From: Acidobacteriota bacterium | GTDB lineage: Bacteria > Acidobacteriota > Terriglobia > Acidiferrales > UBA7541 | Reading direction: 5' to 3' | NCBI GenBank assembly: GCA_013289825.1 | Contig: JABCZF010000041.1 | Coordinates: 1 to 35,067 of the forward strand | DNA: 35,067 bases | Made by a program: the position numbers and the translations under genes | Shown here: positions 18,201-26,370 of the stretch, one piece after another | Layout: every line of letters starts with the position of its first letter | How positions within the stretch are numbered: the first letter of the stretch is position 1 | Notes under the pieces: model-generated | Database searches by the model: none | Told to the model about the DNA's origin: nothing | What the model saw: only the letters and a program-made list of their open reading frames with translations

Positions 18201-18756
18201 CGAGTCTCGCCGGCTTCTTGCTGGAGTTGGCTTCTTCAGGGAGAAAATCCCACTTGCCGAGGTCCAAACCCATTTTGCTGTGAAGAAAGTTCCGCGCCAC
18301 AGCTTCCGCCGCGGCGCGATCCAGCCCCACGCCCGCGCGCGCCTCTGCGATCCTGTGATCGTAGCCAACAATCTCTCCCGCCGGGCTAACCCGGACGAAA
18401 AATTGCTCCTCCTGCTTCGGCCAGAAAAACCGCACGTTCCAATACCAGATGTTCAGTTCGCTGGACATCAAGCGGTTCGCTTGCCCGAGTCCCACTTCGC
18501 GCTCCAGATACGTTTTCGCATTGTCATCCAGATCGAAAACGATCGCCGATTGGTAGCTGCTCACGTCCTGACCCAGCCCGCCAACAAATTTCTGCGCTCG
18601 CGCGAGGGCTTCCGCGCGCGAAATCTTAAAATCCACGGAGGCCTCGGGAAACGCCCGGAAAAAATACTTCTGCGCAAACGCCAAGCCCACGATACCCAGC
18701 AACACCCACAGCAGCAGCGTGCGCTTATCTGAACTGCTCAGCCGGTCTTCCGCCAC
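15280..18756 (-). CDS. Very large CPBP (CAAX-type) intramembrane protease with duplicated soluble domain
   Basis: A 1158-residue polytopic membrane protein. After one N-terminal span comes a PepSY-like soluble domain (about 40-235). Several spans then lead to the CPBP/Abi core: EEFLFR (E425, E426, R430), FLH (H459) and HYTVD (H497, D501), the full set of expected catalytic residues. A second soluble domain (about 610-820) resembles the first, with matching NSYRSATI/SSYQSAIV and KKLNLSQWSLL/MGLDLGKWDFL segments, and a final block of spans ends the protein. GTG 18756 is chosen because GGGAGG lies 5 nt upstream; a TTG 22 codons earlier lacks a ribosome site. Prenyl-CAAX-type processing or an immunity/maturation role is family inference. 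It is divergent from recG. Confidence 0.8.
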   Translation of the reverse strand: MAEDRLSSSDKRTLLLWVLLGIVGLAFAQKYFFRAFPEASVDFKISRAEALARAQKFVGGLGQDVSSYQSAIVFDLDDNAKTYLEREVGLGQANRLMSSELNIWYWNVRFFWPKQEEQFFVRVSPAGEIVGYDHRIAEARAGVGLDRAAAEAVARNFLHSKMGLDLGKWDFLPEEANSSKKPARLDWSFTWEKHGFRAKDAPYRLRVGLQGDQAGSSEEFLHVPEAWERSYAHLRSTNIFYNQVAIIPYLLLMGAAVWLGILLTKRGQTSWGGAIKLGIIVAILLTFMQLNNWPLDRMGYDTNSAYGSFVFEEIVKALLFGVVSALTISLILPGAEPLYRASQPGKLRLAKAFTLRGLRSKEFFSAATVGLSLAAAHIGFIVAFYIVAGHFGAWAPEELNYENSVNTTFPWISGVAIGMLAATSEEFLFRLFAVPFLKRLTGSSVVAVIVPAFCWSFLHSAYPNEPPYIRGLEVGLIGIVVGVVMLRWGILATLIWHYTVDASLVGLLLVRSNSLYFKISGVVVGLAALAPLIFAAFSYLTRGRFEPDEDLLNSAAPINETSPESAPEMAAAAEATQRYDALTPATMMFLAVALVLGGVAAWRFKTPSLGDYLKLSVNARTVKVRADEILRQHGPDPNSYRSATILADVTDAVTNEFLRQRVGINRLNEIYAGEAPGAVWQVRYFRDSQPEEYSIKLRPDGSMLAFHHKLPEDAPGASLGKEAAVAKAEKYLSEVKKLNLSQWSLLETYSDKRIHRTDHEITWQQRTPIDSGSTSSNDAVSHAYIRTKVAVLGDEVVDYRGAYYSKPQAREELEEREGGIFWTFIKIPDEWRRKQEEETLSRTIYSFAVPILLFGGLGVTALVFFFKNMRSEAMLAIPWRRLVLWAGLGLVAYALVVTFGNRLESFLNTYQTAIPFKTMLGGIVIGLLLGAVLYAGGLAALFGIASFFSNRAFGEERLPIGRAMPGVYYRDALWIGVCGSAGFLGVRRLIEFISLHWQTAHRSLPLSLFQNFDAVLPSGAVFGGALISSLFFTGVIAFVAAFVASVLRARWLRFVLFLLGAMFLTGSGWENGMDFAKQFLAEAILLGVMVFAVRRVMRFNVLGCLLVVALLTLLAAAAQLLGQPDSFYRENGYAVMAMMLLLLAWPLFVWRMPASITN

Positions 18757-18886
18757 CAAAGCCTCCCGCACGATTCGCGACCGAAATGGCTCACTCCAGT
18801 GATACGCAGCAGCATAACGCAAGTATCGCCGCCACAGTGTGTTTAGACCGGGCCCGGTGTCTTCCGCCGAGGAATGATATAAAGAA

Positions 18887-21010
18887 ATGCTAATGACCCT
18901 GAGTCTTCAAACCGAAGTGCGCATGATCAAAGGCGTCGGCCCGCAGCGCGCCGAGCTTCTCGCCAAGCGCGGCATCTATACGCTCGAAGACCTGCTCGCT
19001 TATTTGCCCTTCCGCTACGAAGACCGCATTCATTTTTCCAACATTCGCGACGTCCAGCCTAACGGCATCTACACCATTCGCGCGCAGGTCATGAGCGGCC
19101 AAGCCATCCCCAACAAATTCAGCCACAACGCCATCTATCATCTGCTCGTGCAGGACTCCGTCGGCGGCCTGCTGCCGTGCAAGTTTTTTCATGGCGGTTA
19201 TCTCGAAGGCCGCCTCAAGCCCGGCCAGCAGCTCGTTCTTCACGGCAAAGTCGAAATCGACAAGCTGCGCCCCGCGCGCCTTGAAATGATCAATCCGCAG
19301 CTGGAGCACCTCGGCAATGAAGAGCCGGACTCCACCGAAGTCGGCCGCATCGTGCCCATCTATGAAGCCATCGGCACGTTCGGCTCGCGGGCCATTCGCC
19401 GCGCGATGTACGCCGCGGTTCAGCTCCTCGACACGGGCATGCCGGATTTCCTGCCGGAGACTCTGCGCGCCCGCCTCGGCTATCCTTCGCGCAGGGAAGC
19501 CCTCACCCATGTGCATTTTCCGGCCTCCGAGGAATCGCTCGAAGCGCTCAATACCTTCGGCACTTCTGCACAGCAACGCCTGATCTTCGAAGAGTTTTTT
19601 CTCTACCAACTCAGTCTCGCGCTCGACCGCAAAAGCGCCCGCAAGCGAAACGCCGTGGCCTTCCGCGTCCGCGAAGTAAAAGTCCGTGAAGCCCTCAAAC
19701 GCATCCTCCCCTTCAAGCCCACCACGGCGCAAAAACGCGTCCTGGCAGAAATCGCCTGCGACCTCGAAAAGCCCGCCCCCATGAACCGCCTTCTCCAAGG
19801 CGACGTCGGCAGCGGAAAAACGATCGTCGCCCTCCAGGCCGCGGTCATCGCCATCGAGAACGGTTGCCAAGCCGCGCTGATGGCGCCCACGGAGATTCTC
19901 GCCGTCCAGCACTTTCTTTCCGCGCGCCGCATTCTCGCTCCCGGGGGCTATCGCACCGAGCTGCTCATCAGCGGCCTCAAGTCCGCGGAAAAAACCGCCG
20001 TTCTCGAGCGTATTCGTTCCGGCGAAGCCCAGCTGGTCGTCGGAACGCACGCGCTCATCGAAGATCAGGTCCAATTCGCGCGCCTTGGCTTCGTCGCCAT
20101 TGACGAGCAGCACCGCTTCGGCGTTCTGCAGCGCAAACGCCTCATGGACAAAGCTGCGTCACACGGCCACGCGCCCCACGTCCTCGTGCTTACGGCGACG
20201 CCCATCCCGCGCACACTCTCGCTGACTCTCTATGGCGACCTCGATGTCTCCCTTCTCGACGAACTCCCGCCCGGCCGCACGCCCATCCGAACGCGCTTGA
20301 GTTCCGAGCCCCACCTCCCCGGCGTCTGGGAATCTGTTCGCCGCGCGGTTGAGGCCGGCCGTCAGGCCTACATCGTCTATCCCGTCATCGAAGAATCGAA
20401 GCTCGAACTGAAAGCCGCCATCGATGAGTACAAGCGTCTCTCCAAGGAAGTTTTTCCCAAGCAGAGCCTCGGTCTCCTCCATGGACGCCTCTCCAGCGAG
20501 GAAAAAGAAGAGGTGATGCAGCGCTTCCGCAAAAATGAAGTGCAAATCCTGGTCGCCACCACGGTCGTCGAAGTCGGCGTCGACGTCCCCAACGCCACCG
20601 CCATGGTCATCGAGCACGCCGAACGTTTCGGCCTGGCCCAGCTTCACCAACTCCGAGGACGCATCGGCCGCGGCGCTGAAAAATCCCACTGCATTCTGGT
20701 CGCTCCGGGGCGCATGACCGAGGATGCCCGTGCCCGCCTGGAAACCATGGTCCGCACCGCCAACGGCTTCGAAATCGCGGAAACCGATCTTCTCCTGCGT
20801 GGCCCCGGCGAGTTTTTCGGCACCCGCCAATCCGGGGACCTGGGCTTCCACATTGCCAACCCCATCCGAGACAAGGATCTCCTCGAACAAGCCCGCCGCG
20901 AAGCCTTCGCGTTCGTCGATGAAGCGCAGCAAGCCACCGCCCTCGAGGGCCTCCTCCGTATGCTCCCCGCAGAATGGCAACGCCGCTATCACCTGGCCCG
21001 CATCGGCTAA
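18887..21010 (+). CDS. recG: RecG ATP-dependent DNA helicase
   Basis: Branch-migrating helicase that remodels stalled forks and Holliday junctions. The 707 residues are the usual length. The N-terminal wedge region begins KGVGPQRAELLAKRGIYTLEDLL and continues with YLPFRYEDR. Walker A is GDVGSGKT (305-312), the DEQH box is at 406-409 (DEQHRFG), and motif III is TATPIPRTL. The C-terminal helicase lobe contains TTVVEVGVDVPNA and QLRGRIGRG, with the RecG hook residues near the end. The start at ATG 18887 is plausible, with GAGGAA upstream, though the ATG two codons later cannot be excluded. Its coding strand is strongly C-rich, unlike the G-rich genes at the left end of the window. Confidence 0.97.
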   Translation: MLMTLSLQTEVRMIKGVGPQRAELLAKRGIYTLEDLLAYLPFRYEDRIHFSNIRDVQPNGIYTIRAQVMSGQAIPNKFSHNAIYHLLVQDSVGGLLPCKFFHGGYLEGRLKPGQQLVLHGKVEIDKLRPARLEMINPQLEHLGNEEPDSTEVGRIVPIYEAIGTFGSRAIRRAMYAAVQLLDTGMPDFLPETLRARLGYPSRREALTHVHFPASEESLEALNTFGTSAQQRLIFEEFFLYQLSLALDRKSARKRNAVAFRVREVKVREALKRILPFKPTTAQKRVLAEIACDLEKPAPMNRLLQGDVGSGKTIVALQAAVIAIENGCQAALMAPTEILAVQHFLSARRILAPGGYRTELLISGLKSAEKTAVLERIRSGEAQLVVGTHALIEDQVQFARLGFVAIDEQHRFGVLQRKRLMDKAASHGHAPHVLVLTATPIPRTLSLTLYGDLDVSLLDELPPGRTPIRTRLSSEPHLPGVWESVRRAVEAGRQAYIVYPVIEESKLELKAAIDEYKRLSKEVFPKQSLGLLHGRLSSEEKEEVMQRFRKNEVQILVATTVVEVGVDVPNATAMVIEHAERFGLAQLHQLRGRIGRGAEKSHCILVAPGRMTEDARARLETMVRTANGFEIAETDLLLRGPGEFFGTRQSGDLGFHIANPIRDKDLLEQARREAFAFVDEAQQATALEGLLRMLPAEWQRRYHLARIG

Positions 21011-21069
21011 CTTTTTCTTTTCTCTCGGCGCTCCGCTCTCTCCGTGTGCTGTGTTAATGTTTTTTGCCC

Positions 21070-21705
21070 ATGCGCATCATCGCCGGCAAATATCGCAGCC
21101 GCATCCTGAAAAGCCTCAAAGGCCCAGCCCTTCGGCCCACGAGCGATCGTCTGCGCGAAACCCTTTTCAACGTCTTGGGCCCAGCAATCGTGGGCTCGCG
21201 TTTCGTCGATGTCTTTGCCGGCACCGGCGCCGTGGGCATCGAAGCCCTCAGCCGCAGCGCCGCCGAAGCCATCTTCGTCGAAAATCATGCCCCCGCGGCA
21301 AAACTAATCCGCCAAAATCTTGATTCGCTCAAAATCACTTCCGGCGCCACCATCCTCACCGCCGACGCTCTTCGCGGCCTCGAAATGCTCGCTGCGCGCC
21401 ACAAATCTTCCAGCGCGCTCGTCGATTACGTCTTCGTCGATCCTCCTTACGCCGCCGCCGTTGACTACGCCCGCACACTCGAATTTCTCGGCTCGGCCAC
21501 GTTTCTTGCGCCAGACGCTTTGGTCATTTTCGAGCATCACCACAAATTCATTCTCCCCGAACAGTTCGCCGCCCTCCGTCGCACGCGCGTCCTCAAGCAA
21601 GGCGAGGCCACCCTAACGTTCTTTCTGAATGGGGTCTTCCCGGCACAGCAAGAGCACGGATTTTTCCGTCGCGCCCTGCCATTGTCACCGAGCACCAAGG
21701 AATAG
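21070..21705 (+). CDS. rsmD: RsmD, 16S rRNA (guanine(966)-N2)-methyltransferase
   Basis: SAM-dependent methyltransferase acting on G966 of 16S rRNA in the 30S subunit. The 211 residues start with the typical MRIIAGKYR, followed by RPTSDRLRETLFN. The SAM-binding motif is FVDVFAGTGAVGIEALSR, and the catalytic motif is FVDPPYA. A C-terminal tail of about 20 residues (PAQQEHGFFRRALP) extends beyond the core fold. ATG 21070 is preferred over a TTG two codons upstream. It follows recG by 59 nt, a recG-rsmD order seen in other bacteria, and precedes a PadR gene with its own promoter. Confidence 0.93.
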   Translation: MRIIAGKYRSRILKSLKGPALRPTSDRLRETLFNVLGPAIVGSRFVDVFAGTGAVGIEALSRSAAEAIFVENHAPAAKLIRQNLDSLKITSGATILTADALRGLEMLAARHKSSSALVDYVFVDPPYAAAVDYARTLEFLGSATFLAPDALVIFEHHHKFILPEQFAALRRTRVLKQGEATLTFFLNGVFPAQQEHGFFRRALPLSPSTKE

Positions 21706-21713
21706 AGTCGCGC

Positions 21714-21741
21714 TTGACAATAATCTCTATATATGTAGACT
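21714..21741 (+). promoter_or_regulatory. Promoter of the PadR gene, probable leaderless start
   Basis: A consensus -35 TTGACA (21714-21719) is followed after 16 nt by TAGACT (21736-21741), a 4/6 match to the -10. Transcription would begin near 21748, one base before the GTG start at 21749. The AT-rich spacer (CTCTATATATG) is a possible operator for autoregulation by PadR. Confidence 0.5.
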
Positions 21742-21748
21742 TTATCTG

Positions 21749-22063
21749 GTGAAGACTCCCCGGCTATCCCCGCAAACGCTCCGGGTGCTCGAGCGTTTCA
21801 TCGAGCATCCCACGGCCTGGCGTTACGGTTACGAACTTAGCCGTGAAACGGGCCTGAAGTCCGGCACGCTCTATCCCATCCTCATGCGCCTCGCCAAGTT
21901 TTCGCTGCTGGAAACCAAGTGGGTCTCGACCGAAGACGGCGTCCCTCCGCGCCACACCTACCGCCTTACTCCGAACGACGTTGAACTCGTTCGCGAGGCG
22001 TTTAGAAGCACCCGTCCCGCGCTAAAAGCCCGCCGCCCCGCTTTCAGTGGAGGCCGCGCATGA
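21749..22063 (+). CDS. PadR-family transcriptional regulator
   Basis: A 104-residue winged-helix regulator. The recognisable core is ETGLKSGTLYPILMRLAKFSLL, the PadR winged-helix signature, followed by the wing (VPPRHTYRLTPNDVEL). GTG 21749 is chosen because the reading begins KTPRLSPQTLRVLERF as in relatives; the frame is open further upstream but overlaps rsmD. No Shine-Dalgarno is visible and the promoter sits immediately upstream, so a leaderless mRNA is likely. Its stop overlaps the next ATG (ATGA), which in this regulator class usually means the downstream membrane protein is coregulated. Confidence 0.88.
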   Translation: MKTPRLSPQTLRVLERFIEHPTAWRYGYELSRETGLKSGTLYPILMRLAKFSLLETKWVSTEDGVPPRHTYRLTPNDVELVREAFRSTRPALKARRPAFSGGRA

Positions 22064-23724
22064 TGCCCCTCGAATTTCCCCGTCGCCTCGCTGCCCTGCT
22101 CCTACGCTTGGCCATTTGGATCGCGCCCCACGACACCCACGACTGGGGATGCGGCATGCTCAGCGAACTTCATCACGTGGAAGGGAATTGGGCCGCCCTC
22201 GTCTGGGCCCTCGGCGGTGCAGGTGTTCTCGCGAAGCACGCCATGCTCGCTGTCATCCTTCCAGGCAGCCACCGCCCGACCGTCTCTTCGGCCAGCGAAC
22301 TTTTCGCCAAGGAGCGCCCCATGCGCAAAACCACTCTAGTGGCCATCGCGGCGTCGACCGTGGCGTCTCTCCTGCTTTTCCTGGTCCCCGTGTTCCGCCA
22401 AGCCTTCCGCGTCTCTCTCGCCCAGTGGCATGACGTCGTTCACGTCGGCTCGCCCTTCGTCGAGCAGCCGTCCGATGCTGCTCTGGAAGCTCTTGTCCAG
22501 AAAGCTCGCCAAAACCGCGATCCCCAAGCCCTGGCTTTTGCCGCAGTGCGTCTCTCCGACCAAACCGACAACACGCGCCTGGCAGAAGAAGCCGTGCGAC
22601 TCGACCCTGGTCTCACTTGGATCTACGCCATCATCGCCGTCGAATGCCCCTGGCGCCCCGAGATGGATTCCTGGATTCCGGAGCTCGAGAAATGGGATCC
22701 CCAAAACGCTCTTCCGTATCTCATCACGGCGGAAAAAATCGACATCGATCAGGTCGTTCGCGAGAAGATCCCTCATCGCACGGACGAAGAACCGCCAGCT
22801 TGGCAAGCGGCCATGGCTCGGGCCTTTCGTTCTTCGAAGCTCGATACCTATTCCCGCCAACGCAAGGCTCTCGATCGTCGCGTGCTGCTTGGTTATCGCA
22901 TTGACGATCCCTTCGAAGCTCTTGGGGACGATTCCTGGTACGGCCTGCCTAGCTATGGAGCCTGGGACGCTTCCCGTTACGCTAAGTTGCTGATCGCGTC
23001 CGCAGGCTCACTGGAAGCCCGCGGCGACCGCCAAGGCGCTGCGGAAAAATACTGGGCCGTGGCCCGTTTCGGCCAAATGTTGGGACCTGACGGTGGATTC
23101 TTCCTAAGCCGCGAGGGCAAAGAAGCCTACCAGCGTCTCGGATCGCTCTCGGAAATCGAAGGCCACCAGGCAGAGGCCAGGTTCTACGCTTCGCTCCGAG
23201 ACCAGCTTGATCGGGAAGCAGAAAAGGAGCGCGCTTCTCGGCGCAGCCGTTTTGGGGGCAGCAGTGTTTCCCATTGGAACGCCTTGTTGGTAAGACTTGC
23301 TGGCTCGTCGATGCTTTTCTGCGGCGGTCTTTTGCTGATTTGTGCGCTGGGTGTCGCGGTGCGAGCGCGTTCCGTGAGGTTGCCTGCGCTTCGTCCCGGC
23401 CGTCTGACACTCGCGCTTGCTTTCGCTGCAGCTATCGGAGCACTGCTATCGAGCGCGGTTCTTTTTGTGAGCTACCGGCCCTATGCAGAACTGCTCCGGC
23501 GTTTTCTGCGAAATGGTGAGGACGGCGGCGTAGCGGAACTCTCTAATTTTCTGGGCGACGCGCGACTTCCCCTCGGCTCGCAGTACAACCTGGGCTCGTG
23601 GTACGTGGGGGTGTGGAACGACGTGTTTTATTTCTGGATCGCTGTAACCATCTTGTGCGTTCTCGCGCTGCTCATCGCCGTCGTCCGCCACTTGCAAACT
23701 CGTCCGCGACCTCGTGCCGCCTAG
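22060..23724 (+). CDS. Membrane protein coupled to PadR, unknown function
   Basis: A 554-residue protein. The N-terminal part (1-68) has two hydrophobic segments around a WGCGMLSELHHVEGNWAAL motif that I associate with membrane proteins placed after PadR genes in Acidobacteriota. A clear span follows (about 91-113), then a large soluble helical region (about 140-400) with TPR-like character (AFAAVRLSDQTDNTRLAEEA). Three C-terminal spans are at about 408-430, 447-468 and 525-547. No catalytic motif is visible. Translational coupling to PadR (4-nt overlap) suggests joint regulation. It could sense or respond to membrane conditions, but function is unknown. Confidence 0.65.
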   Translation: MMPLEFPRRLAALLLRLAIWIAPHDTHDWGCGMLSELHHVEGNWAALVWALGGAGVLAKHAMLAVILPGSHRPTVSSASELFAKERPMRKTTLVAIAASTVASLLLFLVPVFRQAFRVSLAQWHDVVHVGSPFVEQPSDAALEALVQKARQNRDPQALAFAAVRLSDQTDNTRLAEEAVRLDPGLTWIYAIIAVECPWRPEMDSWIPELEKWDPQNALPYLITAEKIDIDQVVREKIPHRTDEEPPAWQAAMARAFRSSKLDTYSRQRKALDRRVLLGYRIDDPFEALGDDSWYGLPSYGAWDASRYAKLLIASAGSLEARGDRQGAAEKYWAVARFGQMLGPDGGFFLSREGKEAYQRLGSLSEIEGHQAEARFYASLRDQLDREAEKERASRRSRFGGSSVSHWNALLVRLAGSSMLFCGGLLLICALGVAVRARSVRLPALRPGRLTLALAFAAAIGALLSSAVLFVSYRPYAELLRRFLRNGEDGGVAELSNFLGDARLPLGSQYNLGSWYVGVWNDVFYFWIAVTILCVLALLIAVVRHLQTRPRPRAA

Positions 23725-23933
23725 ATTCGGCCCCATTTATCCACATTTGCTCAAATCCAGAACTTCGAGTCCCTTCAGAATCCCGTCAGCGGCAATCGTC
23801 CGCCAGTCAAAAACCCGACTCACCCCAAACTTCTATTCACTATTCACGATCCACTACCTACCCCAGGCATCCCACCGGCTCCAGACCGAATCCATGCTTC
23901 TTGGTCCCCAGCCACGCTATACTACGAACCTTC

Positions 23934-25637
23934 ATGTCTCTGGGCCAGGTCAATAGTGGTTTCAACCTCTTGGGTCAGGCCACCGCAGCGCGGATGGCCC
24001 CCATTCCTATTCCCCCGCCTCCGCCCGTCATTATCGAGCCCAAGCTCGAAGTGCCCTGGGGCGATTTCCACTCGAGCCCTGCCAGCAGCCTCCGCACGCT
24101 TTTTTCCGGCCCGTTCACTGCCGGAAAATTTCTCGCCGGCGATTACTTCCGCGATTGCTGGGTCGAGCGGCGCATTCCCAAGCGTGCCGTCCTCGCCGCT
24201 GCCCTGTGGCACATGGTATTTCTTATCTCGCCGTTCTCTTTGCTTCCCACCACCGTTGGTCACAACTCCGCCTTCGACAATACCCAGCTCACTTGGTCCA
24301 GCCCGGTCGAAGATTTCCCCGCTCTCGAAATCCACGCCGCCAAACCCAAGACCATCACGCACGGCAACCCGACCAAGCCGCTTCCCCCTAGAGGCGCCGA
24401 CGCCTTCCATCCCCGCCAGCACATCACTACCGATCCGGTGCATCCGAATCACCCGCGGCAAACCCTTCTGAACCCGGTCGCGCCGCAGCTCGCGCCCAAA
24501 ATCCTTCCCGACATGCCTAACATCGTTCAATTGCAAGCCACGCCAGCGCCGGCGCGGCCGCGTATCCAGATCAGCGAAGATGCGTTTCGGAAACTCCATC
24601 CACGGCAGCAGCACCGTATGGCCACCTCTCCCGTCGCGCCGCCCCCGGACGTGCCCCTCCTCGAGCAAAAGCCAGCGGAGCTAACCTTCGCAGCTTCGCC
24701 GAACGTTCCCGCGCGCCCGAAACTCGAATTGAACTCGGGCGCCGCACCTCGCTTCGCGCCTCGCGCGCAAACCGGCGACTCACTTGCTGCGCCTGAACTT
24801 GGTGCGGCGCAAGCCCCAGCGGCCAACGGAAGCCCAGCCTCGCTAATCGCGCTTTCTGCCGCCCCCGCCGCTCCCAAGCCCGATGTTCAGCCGCCCCAGG
24901 GCAATCTGGCCGCGCGCATCTCCATTTCGCCCGAAGGTACAAAGCCCGGCGTCCTGGATGGCTCACCAAAAGAATCCGCCGACGCAGGCGGCCGAGACGC
25001 GAGGGCGTCAAGCAGTGGTGGCGGAAAGAGTCCCGTCGGCGTAAGCATCAGCGGTGGAAATCCGCAGCCCAAAACCACGGTTTCCGGATTGGGTGGGTCA
25101 AAACTCAGCTTACCGTCGTCGCGCTCGCTCGCTGCGCGACCGGAATCCAACGCCAGGGCCGAAGACGCCCCCGAACGAACCGCCCCGCCCAACTTCGCCG
25201 CGCTTCCCCCCGGTGCAAAGCCCGAGCAGATTTTCGCAGCCAAGCGCGTTTACACCCTGGCAGTCAACACCGCCAATCTGAACAGCGCCACCGGAAGCTG
25301 GATCATGAATTTTTCCGAGCTGAACCCCAACCGGGACGGTCCGCGCTCCAGTTCTTCAGAACTGACCGGCCTGACTCTTATAAGAAAGGTCGATCCCAAG
25401 TACCCGCCCGAACTGATCGAGCAGAATGTTCAAGGCGAGGTCATCCTCTACGCCGTCATTCGCGCCGACGGCTCCGTCGACAGCATTCAACTCGTGCGCG
25501 GCATCGACCCCCAATTAGACGCCAACGCCAAGTCCGCTCTGAGCCAATGGAAATTCCGCCCCGCGCTGAAGGCCGGCGTCCCCGTCGACCTCGAAGCCAT
25601 CGTCTACATTCCCTTCAAAATCCGCGGCGACCGCTAG
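23934..25637 (+). CDS. TonB-type energy transducer with long Pro/Ala-rich linker
   Basis: A 567-residue protein from ATG 23934. A cytoplasmic N-terminus with a proline run (PIPIPPPPP, 23-31) leads to one transmembrane segment (about 84-104, VLAAALWHMVFLISPFSLL). A long Pro/Ala/Gly-rich periplasmic rod (about 110-470) and a TonB C-terminal domain follow (last ~90 residues: KVDPKYPPELIEQNVQGEV, then SALSQWKFRPAL). It would transmit proton-motive force to outer-membrane receptors. The frame is open upstream to 23598, but that part overlaps the preceding gene and the 209-nt gap, where the sequence does not look coding. No ExbB/ExbD genes are in the window. Confidence 0.82.
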   Translation: MSLGQVNSGFNLLGQATAARMAPIPIPPPPPVIIEPKLEVPWGDFHSSPASSLRTLFSGPFTAGKFLAGDYFRDCWVERRIPKRAVLAAALWHMVFLISPFSLLPTTVGHNSAFDNTQLTWSSPVEDFPALEIHAAKPKTITHGNPTKPLPPRGADAFHPRQHITTDPVHPNHPRQTLLNPVAPQLAPKILPDMPNIVQLQATPAPARPRIQISEDAFRKLHPRQQHRMATSPVAPPPDVPLLEQKPAELTFAASPNVPARPKLELNSGAAPRFAPRAQTGDSLAAPELGAAQAPAANGSPASLIALSAAPAAPKPDVQPPQGNLAARISISPEGTKPGVLDGSPKESADAGGRDARASSSGGGKSPVGVSISGGNPQPKTTVSGLGGSKLSLPSSRSLAARPESNARAEDAPERTAPPNFAALPPGAKPEQIFAAKRVYTLAVNTANLNSATGSWIMNFSELNPNRDGPRSSSSELTGLTLIRKVDPKYPPELIEQNVQGEVILYAVIRADGSVDSIQLVRGIDPQLDANAKSALSQWKFRPALKAGVPVDLEAIVYIPFKIRGDR

Positions 25638-25726
25638 CCCTCATCGTCTCGATGCCCTCTGCGCCTCTACCTGCAAAATCTCGTCTGAATCCGGATTAAC
25701 GCCTGAACTTTCCTAACCGTGTTGCT

Positions 25727-26221
25727 CTACCAGTCTGCCCAAAGATACCAATTTCCGTCGATATGCCTGAAAGCAGGCTTCCTAGGCTTTGGCGATTTAT
25801 AGAATTCATCGAGACTCGAGACTTGGTTGGTGGGTACCTGCTCCTCCCAGCAAACATCCACGTGCCTCGTATCTCCTGCCCATCCCGACGCATACACGCG
25901 GATCGAAACATCAGCGGGACGGTCGTTTCTATCGCGATGTGCCCCGATTCCTCCAACTTCCTTGAGGAGAGCAAGATATTGATGGTAGCGATTGATTGGG
26001 AAATCGCCCGTTGGATGTTCCCGCGTACCCATCGAGGTGCTGGTCTCAACTCCCCAGCCTGCCACCCGAACCAGTTTCTTGTCTTCGATCAACATCTCCC
26101 GCAATCGCTCGAAGGTCGCCCGATGTGCGTAGAAATTTTCGATGACCTGCTTTTCCTTTGGGGGCTTCGTGCTAGGAAAGACAAACGCGAAGAAACCCCA
26201 TGCCAAAACGATCGCGAGCAC
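25727..26221 (-). CDS. Hypothetical membrane-anchored protein, possibly 5'-frameshifted
   Basis: A 164-residue protein with a short hydrophobic N-terminus (LAIVLAWGFFAFVF), a charged helical part (FERLREMLIEDKKLVRVAGWG) and an aromatic C-terminus (HIDGNWYLWADW). I do not recognise a family. The GTG start at 26221 has no ribosome site and the hydrophobic segment is short. In another frame directly upstream (from ATG 26286) the sequence reads MHSKAQVSDGLKLLGLSVLI, which would complete a normal membrane anchor after a frameshift near 26220. Either the gene is frameshifted or the assembly has an indel there. Confidence 0.5.
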   Translation of the reverse strand: MLAIVLAWGFFAFVFPSTKPPKEKQVIENFYAHRATFERLREMLIEDKKLVRVAGWGVETSTSMGTREHPTGDFPINRYHQYLALLKEVGGIGAHRDRNDRPADVSIRVYASGWAGDTRHVDVCWEEQVPTNQVSSLDEFYKSPKPRKPAFRHIDGNWYLWADW

Positions 26222-26370
26222 AGCGCTATCAGAACACTAAGTCCAAGCAATTTTAGTCCGTCAGAGACTTGGGCCTTAGAGTGCATTTGGCTTTAGGATT
26301 CCTACTCCCAAGGTCCTGCCTCAGCTGGAAATGGAGAAAGCATTCATTCGCCAAAATAACGGAGCAAACA

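Noticed and set aside
18890..20113. Long open frame (407 codons) on the minus strand under recG
   Set aside because: It is the antisense shadow of a high-GC recG; its translation is low-complexity Ala/Glu/Gly/Asp-rich with no recognisable motif.
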